This document shows, in pieces, positions 8,094-15,352 of a stretch of 64,000 nucleotides of DNA. The stretch is from Akkermansia muciniphila. GTDB taxonomy: Bacteria; Verrucomicrobiota; Verrucomicrobiia; Verrucomicrobiales; Verrucomicrobiaceae. The stretch spans positions 1 to 64,000 of the forward strand of contig CAMCWM010000006.1 of assembly GCA_945882215.1 (NCBI GenBank), read 5' to 3'. The position numbers were made by a program, and so were the translations under genes. Below the pieces are notes generated by a model. The model made no database searches. It saw nothing but the letters and a program-made list of their open reading frames with translations, and was not told the origin of the DNA. How positions within the stretch are numbered: position 1 is the first letter of the stretch; every line of letters starts with the position of its first letter.

Positions 8094-8865
8094 ACTCACG
8101 CGTCTGGATGTAGTCCAGGTACTCGCACTCTCGGTAGCCGTCGAGCAGCATGCCGCGCAGCAGTTGGATGAATTCCATGCCGCCCAGACCGCGGAAGATG
8201 ATCAAATCGAGCAGCCCGTCCGTGTTCGACGCATCGCGGAACAGTGGAAACGGTCCGCCGTAGTGTTTGCCGTTGCCAATCAGCACCACGGTGCCCAGCA
8301 GCGGAGGTTTGCCGTCGATCTGCACACTGAGCGTCGGCGGAGTCTGCATCAGCACGTTCACGGCGCTCATCACATAGCTAAGCGGGCCGTATTTTTTCTT
8401 CTGCTCCCACGAGGTGTCCTGCACGATTTGCGCGTCGAGACCCACGCCGCCGAGCTGCACAAAGTAATGCTCGTTTGCCATCCAGAGATCGATTTCCTGC
8501 CGCGTTCCGCTCGTGATCTTCCGCCAGCAGCCTTCGATGTCCCGGCCTGGCAGCTTCAGCTCCACGGAGAACACATTCATCGTGCCCAGCGGCAAAACAC
8601 CCAGCGCCGTGTGATTCTCACCGGGTCTGCGGCGCGCGTTGGCGCGGCAGATGCCTTGCAGCACCTCGTTCATCGTGCCGTCACCGCCGGCGGAGACGAT
8701 GAGTTCGTGCCCTTCCGTCGCCAGCCATTCTGCGATCACCGCCGCATCGCCGGGGGCTTTCGTGAGATGCAGTTCCGGCTCGGGCGTGAGCTTGCGCAGG
8801 GCATTTTCGAGCGACGCAGCTTTGGTGCTGCGTGCGGCGGGATTCAAAATGACCGGGATGGGCAT
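7975..8865 (-). CDS. Diacylglycerol kinase-type lipid kinase (YegS/DgkB-like)
   Basis: A 296-residue lipid kinase. I choose the ATG at 8863-8865 (MPIPVILNPAARSTKAA) because the family begins with the nucleotide-binding strand I-x-NPxA; the frame extends to 8904 but adds no conserved residues. Motifs: NPAAR near the N-terminus, VSAGGDGTMNEVLQG (the GGDGT ATP-binding motif at about residues 69-73) and LGVLPLGTMNVFS. The C-terminal domain ends with VELDGELADLSAPVVFRPAP, as usual in this family. It transfers the ATP gamma-phosphate to diacylglycerol or a related lipid, linked to phospholipid recycling. It overlaps the tail of the pseudouridine synthase gene tail-to-tail and is divergent from nuoG. 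Confidence 0.87.
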   Translation of the reverse strand: MPIPVILNPAARSTKAASLENALRKLTPEPELHLTKAPGDAAVIAEWLATEGHELIVSAGGDGTMNEVLQGICRANARRRPGENHTALGVLPLGTMNVFSVELKLPGRDIEGCWRKITSGTRQEIDLWMANEHYFVQLGGVGLDAQIVQDTSWEQKKKYGPLSYVMSAVNVLMQTPPTLSVQIDGKPPLLGTVVLIGNGKHYGGPFPLFRDASNTDGLLDLIIFRGLGGMEFIQLLRGMLLDGYRECEYLDYIQTREFTVTSDRGEAPVELDGELADLSAPVVFRPAPFRLSVIAG

Positions 8866-8999
8866 GGCGGGGCGCATGAATGGCACGCGCCAGCCGCTTG
8901 GCAAAGACTGATGCCTGGACGCTTGTGAAACTTTTCACAAAATCGGGTTGCCGCACTCCATGCGGCTCCGATAATCGACTCCAGCCCCCATTTTTGCTC

Positions 9000-10739
9000 A
9001 TGCCTGCCCCTGCTGAAGCCCCTGCCGCTACTCCCGCCCCACCACCGCCCGCCGATCTGGTGAACGTGCAGATCGATGGCGTCTGGCTCAAGTTCCCCAA
9101 AGGCACCCGCATGATCGAGGCCTGCAAGCAGGCCAAAGCGGAAGTCCCGCACTACTGCTACCACCCGAAACTCTCCTCCCCCGGCAACTGCCGCATGTGC
9201 CTCGTCGAGATGGGCATGCCGCCGCGCCCCGCTCCCGGCACCGAGCCTGAAAAAGACGAGCACGGCATGCCGAAGATCGGCTGGATGCCGCGTGCGGTCA
9301 TCGCCTGCGCCAACACCGTCGCTGAGGGCATGGGCATCCGCACGGATTCCCTCCTCACGCAGGAATGCCGCAAAGGCGTGATGGAGTTTTTGCTCATCAA
9401 TCACCCGCTCGACTGCCCCATCTGCGATCAGGCGGGCGAATGCCGTCTGCAGGAGTTCAGCGTCGAGCACGGCAAAGGCGAAAGCCGCTTCCGCGAGGAC
9501 AAGGTCAAGAAACCGAAGAACGTCGATATTGGCCCGCGTGTGCGCCTCGATGACGAGCGCTGCATCATGTGCAGCCGTTGCATCCGCTTCACTGCCGAGA
9601 TCGCTGATGATCCCGTGCTCGGCTTCACCGAACGCGGCAGCCACACCACGCTCGCGGTGCATCCTGGCAAGCGTCTCGAAAACAACTACTCGCTCAACAC
9701 CGTCGATATTTGCCCCGTCGGTGCTTTGACCTCGAACGACTTCCGCTTTCAGCAGCGCGTCTGGTTCCTCACTGAGACGAACAGCATCTGCACCGGCTGC
9801 GGTCGTGGTTGCAACATGGAGATCGGCGCACGTGGCGAAACCGTTTATCGGCAGACGCCACGCGATAACAACGACGTGAATTCCTCGTGGATGTGCGACC
9901 AAGGCCGTCTCGACTTCCATTTCGTGAACAGCGAGTTCCGCCTCACCGATCCGATGATCAAAACCGGCGGCAAACACAACATCGCCACCTGGAAAGCCGC
10001 GCTGAGCAACATCGCCACCGCTTTGGCCGGCAAGAAGGGTGAAGAAATCGCCATCATCGCCAGCGCCCGCATGACCAACGAGGAACTCTTCTTCGTGAAG
10101 CACCTCGCCGCCCAACTCGGCACCACCAACGTCGATGTCATCCCCCGCACCGGCGGCTCCGACAACTACCTCCGCGCCGACGACCTCAATCCGAACACCA
10201 ATGGTGCCAAACTCATCCTCGGCATCGAACCCGGAGCCAAACTGGCCGAAATCACCGAAATGATGAGCCGTGGCCGCCTCCGCGCTGTCTTGGCTCTTGG
10301 TGAAAACCTGCTCAAAGTCGGCTTCGCCCAACGCGACCTCGAAAAAGTGCCGTTCATCGCCTCCCTGCACATTTTGGCCAACGCCAGCGCCGAACTCAGC
10401 GATGTCGTCCTCCCCGGCACCGCCTACGCCGAAAAACGCGGCAGCATGATCAACGTCACCGGCCGCCTCCAGCGCCTCAACCGCGCCGTCAAAGCTCCCG
10501 GCAACGCCCACGACACCTGGGAAATCCTCCGCGACCTCATCGTCGCCCTCGGCGGCTCCAACGGCATCCACACCGTCGAAGATGTCTTCAAACGTCTCGC
10601 CACCGAGATCCCCGTCCTCAATGGCCAAAGCTTCTCCAAGATCGGCGATCAGGGCGTCCGGGTGCTCGAAACCGCCGAAAAGATCCCTCTCCTTGAGCGT
10701 GAGAAGGAACGTAAGGCGAAGGGAATCATTGTTGGGTGA
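9000..10739 (+). CDS. nuoG: NADH-quinone oxidoreductase subunit G, short form
   Basis: A 579-residue iron-sulfur subunit of respiratory complex I. The ATG at 9000 is preferred because the earlier frame from 8880 encodes non-conserved sequence overlapping the divergent kinase start. An Ala/Pro-rich leader is followed by the [2Fe-2S] ligands C53, C64, C67 and C103, then H135-x3-C139-x2-C142-x5-C148 for a [4Fe-4S] cluster and CIMCSRCIR with a distal CPVGAL. A molybdopterin-like domain begins near residue 260 with TGCGRGCN. The C-terminal half is much shorter than in E. coli NuoG (about 908 residues). No other nuo gene lies within the window, upstream or downstream. Confidence 0.85.
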   Translation: MPAPAEAPAATPAPPPPADLVNVQIDGVWLKFPKGTRMIEACKQAKAEVPHYCYHPKLSSPGNCRMCLVEMGMPPRPAPGTEPEKDEHGMPKIGWMPRAVIACANTVAEGMGIRTDSLLTQECRKGVMEFLLINHPLDCPICDQAGECRLQEFSVEHGKGESRFREDKVKKPKNVDIGPRVRLDDERCIMCSRCIRFTAEIADDPVLGFTERGSHTTLAVHPGKRLENNYSLNTVDICPVGALTSNDFRFQQRVWFLTETNSICTGCGRGCNMEIGARGETVYRQTPRDNNDVNSSWMCDQGRLDFHFVNSEFRLTDPMIKTGGKHNIATWKAALSNIATALAGKKGEEIAIIASARMTNEELFFVKHLAAQLGTTNVDVIPRTGGSDNYLRADDLNPNTNGAKLILGIEPGAKLAEITEMMSRGRLRAVLALGENLLKVGFAQRDLEKVPFIASLHILANASAELSDVVLPGTAYAEKRGSMINVTGRLQRLNRAVKAPGNAHDTWEILRDLIVALGGSNGIHTVEDVFKRLATEIPVLNGQSFSKIGDQGVRVLETAEKIPLLEREKERKAKGIIVG

Positions 10740-10741
10740 GC

Positions 10742-10802
10742 CAGCGAGGAAATATCTGGTTTCCGCTGACTCTTCAGGGCGGATATCATGCTCCTCAGCA
10801 TG
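10742..10802. terminator. Pair of hairpins between convergent nuoG and glycosyltransferase genes
   Basis: The 66-base convergent spacer holds two dyads. The first, 10742-10768, pairs CAGCG-GGAAA with TTTCC-GCTG around TATCTGG with a small bulge. The second, 10787-10802, is CATGCT-CCTC-AGCATG with a perfect 6-bp stem. Neither is followed by a clear T-tract, so a bidirectional terminator is plausible but not certain. Confidence 0.35.
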
Positions 10803-10805
10803 CAC

Positions 10806-11645
10806 TCAGCGTGTCACTTCGACAAAGGTGTGAGTCAGTTTTGGATTCATGTACAACATGGCGGTCGCGATGTTGGACACCGGATGTATCAGGTGCGCGG
10901 TGCGTGACATCGCGAGCGTTCTGGCGAACATGTTGCGCACATGGCCGCTGCCATAAGTGTCGTGGCAGACCGGACTTTGACCGGTCAAAGGAACCCTGTT
11001 GATGACATCCCAAGTCAGCATGCGGCCGCCGAGGCGCGCATGAAACTCATAAGCGGCCTCATCAGAGTCGGCGCAAACGAACACAGGGGCGTATTTGGAC
11101 ACGGCATTCACCGCCTGGCACATATCATCCACGGAAGGAAGGACTCCCGTGAGTTGCTCGCGCGCCAGACCTTTCTCCCCACGATGAAGCACGGCCACAC
11201 ATTGGTGAAGCGATTCTGGCAGTATGGAGTTTGCAATGCCCAGCACCTCGGTCTTCACCTCGATCTTCTGAAACTGCCCGTGCAGGCGCTGACGCCAGTC
11301 TTCACCAAGTTTATACAGATGTCCGGTCCGGCTCCCGGTGTACCTGAGGTGTGGATACTCCATCACGATGGCCCGATGTTCTCCTTCGAGAGGAGCGTCG
11401 CGCAAGGGATGGCAGATGACCTCCCACAAGTTTTTTTCAGTGACATTTCTGTAGAATGTCTGTCCGGGCGGAAAGCTGACTTCAACACGCGGATAAATCT
11501 CCATGCAGGTGATGACCTTGTTGAAGAGGGAGAAAATACCTCCTCGATGTGGAATAACGACGCAGGCATCCGGACGTGACACCGGCTTGGCGGGATGGCT
11601 GGTGGATTCCTGGCATGCTGGTGCCTGCGCTGAGGGGTCGTTCAT
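10806..11645 (-). CDS. Glycosyltransferase-like protein (fucosyltransferase-like fold), third GT of the operon
   Basis: A 279-residue protein. The start ATG at 11643-11645 overlaps the stop of the previous gene by four bases (ATGA), so translation is coupled; the frame extends further upstream but that stretch is covered by the previous gene. The C-terminal half has VFVCADSDEAAYEFHARLGG, a D-x-YG segment and SRTAHLIHPVSNIATAMLY. This order of an SD-containing strand and a late Ser/Asn-rich acceptor strand resembles the C-terminal nucleotide-sugar domain of NodZ/Fut8/O-fucosyltransferase-type enzymes. VLHRGEKG may correspond to the HxR element. Substrate and sugar are unknown. The assignment is by pattern only. 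Confidence 0.55.
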   Translation of the reverse strand: MNDPSAQAPACQESTSHPAKPVSRPDACVVIPHRGGIFSLFNKVITCMEIYPRVEVSFPPGQTFYRNVTEKNLWEVICHPLRDAPLEGEHRAIVMEYPHLRYTGSRTGHLYKLGEDWRQRLHGQFQKIEVKTEVLGIANSILPESLHQCVAVLHRGEKGLAREQLTGVLPSVDDMCQAVNAVSKYAPVFVCADSDEAAYEFHARLGGRMLTWDVINRVPLTGQSPVCHDTYGSGHVRNMFARTLAMSRTAHLIHPVSNIATAMLYMNPKLTHTFVEVTR

Positions 11646-12559
11646 GCGGGTGCTAGTTTGAGCAGCTTGGGTTTTGCACCCAGCGCTTCGGCAATCATGA
11701 GAAACCCTGATGTCACCGTTCCAAGAACGAGCTGACAATGTCCCAACATCCAAAGATCCACCACGGCATCCCTGACGTCCGTCTGGCGTAAAGATTCCTT
11801 CCATGCCTTGTCATGGCTGATGAAACGAATGCCATCTGTTGCGAGCCAGCCGGACCACCGAAGAAAGGCCGCATGATCGTCGGACGCCAGATAAAAACAG
11901 GCATGGGGATTCACCTTGGCTTCGTGCCGGACCTCATCGAGCAGGGCGATGTCGTGCATGGCCAGATTGGCCGAGGTTATTTCCTTCCTGAATGGGTGGT
12001 TCACAACATCCGTGCGCCTTACATGGATACCAATGAGTGGATTGCCGTGCGCTATTGCCAGGCATGCGTCAATGTTTTGCCGGACCGCATCCACCGGCTT
12101 GAAGGAACGTATCTCCGACCGCCAGGCATCCTTGAAGGAATCCAAGCTGTGGTAGGGACCGTGATCCAGGCCGCAGGGGACAAGGCGTCCCCAGAATTCC
12201 CAAGGTGTCACGTTGCTCGGCATGGAAATCAAGACGCTCCTTGGAGGTAGCGCCGGGATGTCCTTTGGATCGCGGCATACCCCTGCCGGATAGGTGAAGA
12301 GCGACTCATACGTGGCCGGACACTTGGCGTTCGCAGACCAACCGTATAGCAGGCGCATCCGGTTCGCCTTGGTCCATGCCAGACCGCAAGCGAGACCCCG
12401 CAGCCTATCACAAAGACCGTATTGGCCGTGCATATTTGACCAACAGGCCACTCGCTCCTGAATTCCAAGGTGTTCGAGCCAGTTCATGCAGCGTGTTTTC
12501 AACATTGTCCATGAAGAGCGCGTTGGATTTGGCGGGGTTTTGGTGACGGAAAAACTCAT
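11642..12559 (-). CDS. Glycosyltransferase-like protein with fucosyltransferase HxRRxD motif
   Basis: A 305-residue protein. The ATG at 12557-12559 shares one base with the stop of the upstream gene (TGATG overlap), which fixes the start better than the longer frame to 12634. Seen motifs: NMHGQYGLCDRLRGLACGLA near the N-terminus, IGIHVRRTDVV in the middle (the H-x-R-R-x-D element typical of GDP-fucose-using GT11/GT23 and related transferases), then FYLASDDHAAFL and a late DLWMLGHCQLVLGTVTSGF. The N-terminal G-x-x-D-R-L-R-G also fits that superfamily. It probably transfers a sugar from a nucleotide donor to a surface glycan or protein. It is the middle of three coupled genes. Confidence 0.62.
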   Translation of the reverse strand: MSFSVTKTPPNPTRSSWTMLKTRCMNWLEHLGIQERVACWSNMHGQYGLCDRLRGLACGLAWTKANRMRLLYGWSANAKCPATYESLFTYPAGVCRDPKDIPALPPRSVLISMPSNVTPWEFWGRLVPCGLDHGPYHSLDSFKDAWRSEIRSFKPVDAVRQNIDACLAIAHGNPLIGIHVRRTDVVNHPFRKEITSANLAMHDIALLDEVRHEAKVNPHACFYLASDDHAAFLRWSGWLATDGIRFISHDKAWKESLRQTDVRDAVVDLWMLGHCQLVLGTVTSGFLMIAEALGAKPKLLKLAPA

Positions 12560-14826
12560 CAGCCGTCCTCCCTTCGTTCCATGAAGTAGTTGGCGAGACC
12601 TTCGCTCATTGAATGGGGGGCGGTCTCGCTCCACTCGATCAGGCCAGCAGGAGTCCGCATAATGTGCGAGGGTGCGAAATTACGCATCATTTCACGCCGG
12701 CTCACATAACGGCGCTCGGCGCGGTCTCCGTGCCATTCGTGCCAGACATCTCCCGCCAGATAGGCAACTCGACCCTGGCACCACTCTTTTACGGCGGTGG
12801 CCCACACCTCGTGATGGTGTCGACTGGCATCCTGAGTGTAGCCCACGGCCGTTTTCATGGAAGCAGACAGGGGTATGTCCAGCAGAGTGGCTGCTGTGAC
12901 AGTGTCGCCCGAACCCGCCAGAGCGAGATCATACAATCCCGGACTCATCAACCAGAAGTCTCGGTGGGCTGCCCACGCAAAGCCTGGGTGAGCCCACTCG
13001 TCCCTCCGAGCCTTCACAATAGCGTGCCTGGAAAGCTCCATTCTCCCTTCGCGATCCATCCAGCAGGCGCGCTCAAACAGCTGGATGACACGGGCGCCGT
13101 TTTTGACGGCTTCCAGCAGCTCCGCTACCCATGTAGGGCGTTCGAACCAGACGTCAGCGTCCACCCAAGCCAGCACCTGACAGTGGTCCGGCACGCGTCG
13201 TGCCAGTTCGTTGATGGCGGCCTCTTTCTGCCAAAGAACACCGCGCTGGGTGACATATTCGACCCACCAGCCCGGAATTCCCGCAGTCACAGGGAGCGTT
13301 CCCTGAAGACATATCTCCATTCCATACACCGTGACGCCAAGGCTACGGCATTGAAGCAAAAAGCGCATGAGGTTCCTGCGCGGTTCGGTGAAGCCGGCGA
13401 AGTTGAAGTGGGTGCAGAGGACGGCGACCGGATGTCCATTGGAGCCATGGGGAACATACTGCGGCGGCGGAGTGATTTGCGCGAAGGGAGGTCCGATGCG
13501 ATCGGATTGCTTGGCCGTCCCATTTTTGTCGTCCGGTCTGCAAATGGTGGCTGCAACCGGTGTTTCCACAGTCTTTGTCCCGGAGTGTTGCGCCAGCGCG
13601 TCGAGAATGCGGACGTTTTCTCCGGGAAAATCGGCAGACGACCGCCTGCCGTCCAAACCAAGACCCGGCCAGAGCGTGGAAGTGGCACCGACATGCTCGG
13701 CGAGGCTGGGCGCATGCATCCAGAAATGATGCTTGGTTCGGACACACCAATCTCCAATGACCGAATCCACGTTTTTCGTGCCGTCGAGGATGCCTTTCTG
13801 CCGGTGCGCAACCACCTTCGGGTCGGATAGAAAGGTGCGGGCCGCAGCATTGGGGAAAATCAACGCCTGCGCCCCCCATGCCTGCCAGCCAAGCTCCGCA
13901 TGGAAGAAGCCAGCACTTTTTTCAGCGGCCAGATGGCCCGGGGTATGCAGCGAAACCACCCCGACAACCGCGCCTTTCGGCCATAGGCGCTCTTCCAAGT
14001 AATCGCGCAGTCCGCGGCAGAAGATCACATCATCCTGCACCATGAGGTAGGCGTCCGCGTCGGGCTGGCGGAGGTAAAGCTCCTGAAGCCCGAGGAAAAA
14101 GTTTGGCCAGGCTCCCAGAGCTGGCCCATTTCGGTGGATGACCGCCACGGGGCCGCTGATGAGCCGGGCGGACCAAGTGCGTGTGCCTGCTTCGGCGAAA
14201 AGGTGCACGTGCTCTGTCCAGCCCGCTTTGCGCAAGGAGCGCAGCGCACGGTTCAGCGTGGCCTCCGAGCGTGGCGCTGTTGTCATGCCGACGGCCCAGC
14301 GCGCCACCTTTTGCGAAGGCGGTCGCGGCTTGTAGTCACGGCACTTTTGGCAGTGCTGGATGGTGGTGGTCTGGTGGCGTGGGTGATGGCATTGGAACAC
14401 TTTTCGCCGCACGTTGCCCCGGCAGGTGCGACACTGCTGCTCTCCAGTCTGTGCGCCGAGATGGCGGCACGGGTGCGGACTCGGGCCGCCTGCGCGCTGC
14501 TCTGGACTGGCAGATGACACATCTAGATATCGGATGACCAGCGGCAGCATCATCGAGGCGGTGGCCGCGTCACATCCGGGGACGCCGCCCGCGTTTTTGA
14601 CCTGCTGCAGCGCCTTGTAGAGGGTGGAGGCGACGATGCCGTTTGGCTCCTCGGCGGTCGGTGGTGCGCTCTCGCAACACCGCGCGCATTCATGTTCGTT
14701 CACCGCGCACAGCGCCGGATTCTCCGCACCAGAGATGCCCAATGCCAGCAGGCAGGCATGCGTGGCTTTCCCGAGCGGCGCTGGGAGAGGCTGGCGGTAG
14801 GGGCAGGCGTCAGGCATTCTCGGCAT
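12559..14826 (-). CDS. Two-domain GT-A-like glycosyltransferase with two Cys-rich clusters
   Basis: A protein of 755 residues from the ATG at 14824-14826 (a GTG five codons upstream is possible). The first Cys cluster has C8, C25, C40, C47, C50 and C51. The second has C120, C132, C135, C146, C159 and C162 in a C-x11-C-x2-C-x10-C-x12-C-x2-C spacing with interspersed His, like a small zinc-binding module. A first GT-A-like domain follows, with TTAPRSEATLNRALRSLRKAG and YLMVQDDVIF (acidic metal-binding motif near residue 265). A second begins near residue 466 with AVLCTHFNFAGF and carries VLAWVDADVWFE with a DAD motif at 556-558. It likely adds two sugars or binds two donors; products are unknown. 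Its stop overlaps the next start. Confidence 0.65.
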   Translation of the reverse strand: MPRMPDACPYRQPLPAPLGKATHACLLALGISGAENPALCAVNEHECARCCESAPPTAEEPNGIVASTLYKALQQVKNAGGVPGCDAATASMMLPLVIRYLDVSSASPEQRAGGPSPHPCRHLGAQTGEQQCRTCRGNVRRKVFQCHHPRHQTTTIQHCQKCRDYKPRPPSQKVARWAVGMTTAPRSEATLNRALRSLRKAGWTEHVHLFAEAGTRTWSARLISGPVAVIHRNGPALGAWPNFFLGLQELYLRQPDADAYLMVQDDVIFCRGLRDYLEERLWPKGAVVGVVSLHTPGHLAAEKSAGFFHAELGWQAWGAQALIFPNAAARTFLSDPKVVAHRQKGILDGTKNVDSVIGDWCVRTKHHFWMHAPSLAEHVGATSTLWPGLGLDGRRSSADFPGENVRILDALAQHSGTKTVETPVAATICRPDDKNGTAKQSDRIGPPFAQITPPPQYVPHGSNGHPVAVLCTHFNFAGFTEPRRNLMRFLLQCRSLGVTVYGMEICLQGTLPVTAGIPGWWVEYVTQRGVLWQKEAAINELARRVPDHCQVLAWVDADVWFERPTWVAELLEAVKNGARVIQLFERACWMDREGRMELSRHAIVKARRDEWAHPGFAWAAHRDFWLMSPGLYDLALAGSGDTVTAATLLDIPLSASMKTAVGYTQDASRHHHEVWATAVKEWCQGRVAYLAGDVWHEWHGDRAERRYVSRREMMRNFAPSHIMRTPAGLIEWSETAPHSMSEGLANYFMERREDG

Positions 14827-14854
14827 CACGATGGTTCCCACAGTGAAACCCGCC

Positions 14855-15298
14855 TCATAGAGATTTGCGCTTAGGCCACAGCAGCCAGAGCACCAGCGCG
14901 GCCGTCAGGACGCCCAATACCGGGCCGGTCCACCCGGACAGGGATTTCGCCTCTGCCCAGCGGCCGCCCAGCCATGTGGCACCCAGCCCCATGACGACCG
15001 CCAGGATGATGCGGATGAGCGGAGAGCCTTCATCCACGTCTGGTAGACATTCCTCCCACTTGGCTCCACGGCTGGTCCCCCTTCTGCGAAGCTCAGCTTT
15101 GCTCAAGATTTTGTTGCATGTCGGGTGGTACCCCGAAGCGCATCGGTTGTCGCCACAGCAACGCATGACACCAAATTGGTCGATGTCTGCCAGGAAATAT
15201 CCACCGGGGTGGCTGCCTGGGGGATAGGAACCCGGGTCTCCAGAGCAAAGTGGAGCGGTCGCGGCTCGCAGGAAGGTTTCACGCATGGATTCTTTCAT
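14855..15298 (-). CDS. Small Cys-rich protein with two C-terminal membrane segments
   Basis: 147 residues, not recognised. The N-terminal 90 residues are hydrophilic and contain C18, a CC pair near residue 47, C52, C61 and C84, with FGVMRCCGDNRC and CNKILSKAELRRRG as the notable blocks. Two hydrophobic segments follow (IRIILAVVMGLGATWLGG and VLGVLTAALVLWLLW), with a basic end KRKSL. A topology with the Cys-rich part on one side of the membrane and a helical hairpin anchor is likely. The Cys pattern suggests zinc binding, like the Cys clusters of the glycosyltransferase encoded just downstream. It starts 54 bases after the kinase stop and ends 28 bases before the next gene, so it is probably in their operon. 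Confidence 0.6.
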   Translation of the reverse strand: MKESMRETFLRAATAPLCSGDPGSYPPGSHPGGYFLADIDQFGVMRCCGDNRCASGYHPTCNKILSKAELRRRGTSRGAKWEECLPDVDEGSPLIRIILAVVMGLGATWLGGRWAEAKSLSGWTGPVLGVLTAALVLWLLWPKRKSL

Positions 15299-15352
15299 GA
15301 GGAGTCGGTGGGATAGTATGATGCTAGCGTTCGGCGGTAAAACGTGGCAAGA

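Noticed and set aside
8844-10805. A 653-codon minus-strand open frame opposite nuoG
   Set aside because: Acidic, repetitive composition arising from the complement of nuoG; all Fe-S motifs belong to the plus-strand frame.
12613-13830. A 405-codon plus-strand frame opposite the two-domain glycosyltransferase
   Set aside because: No motif is found, while the minus strand has clear Cys clusters and glycosyltransferase motifs with coupled stop/start signals.
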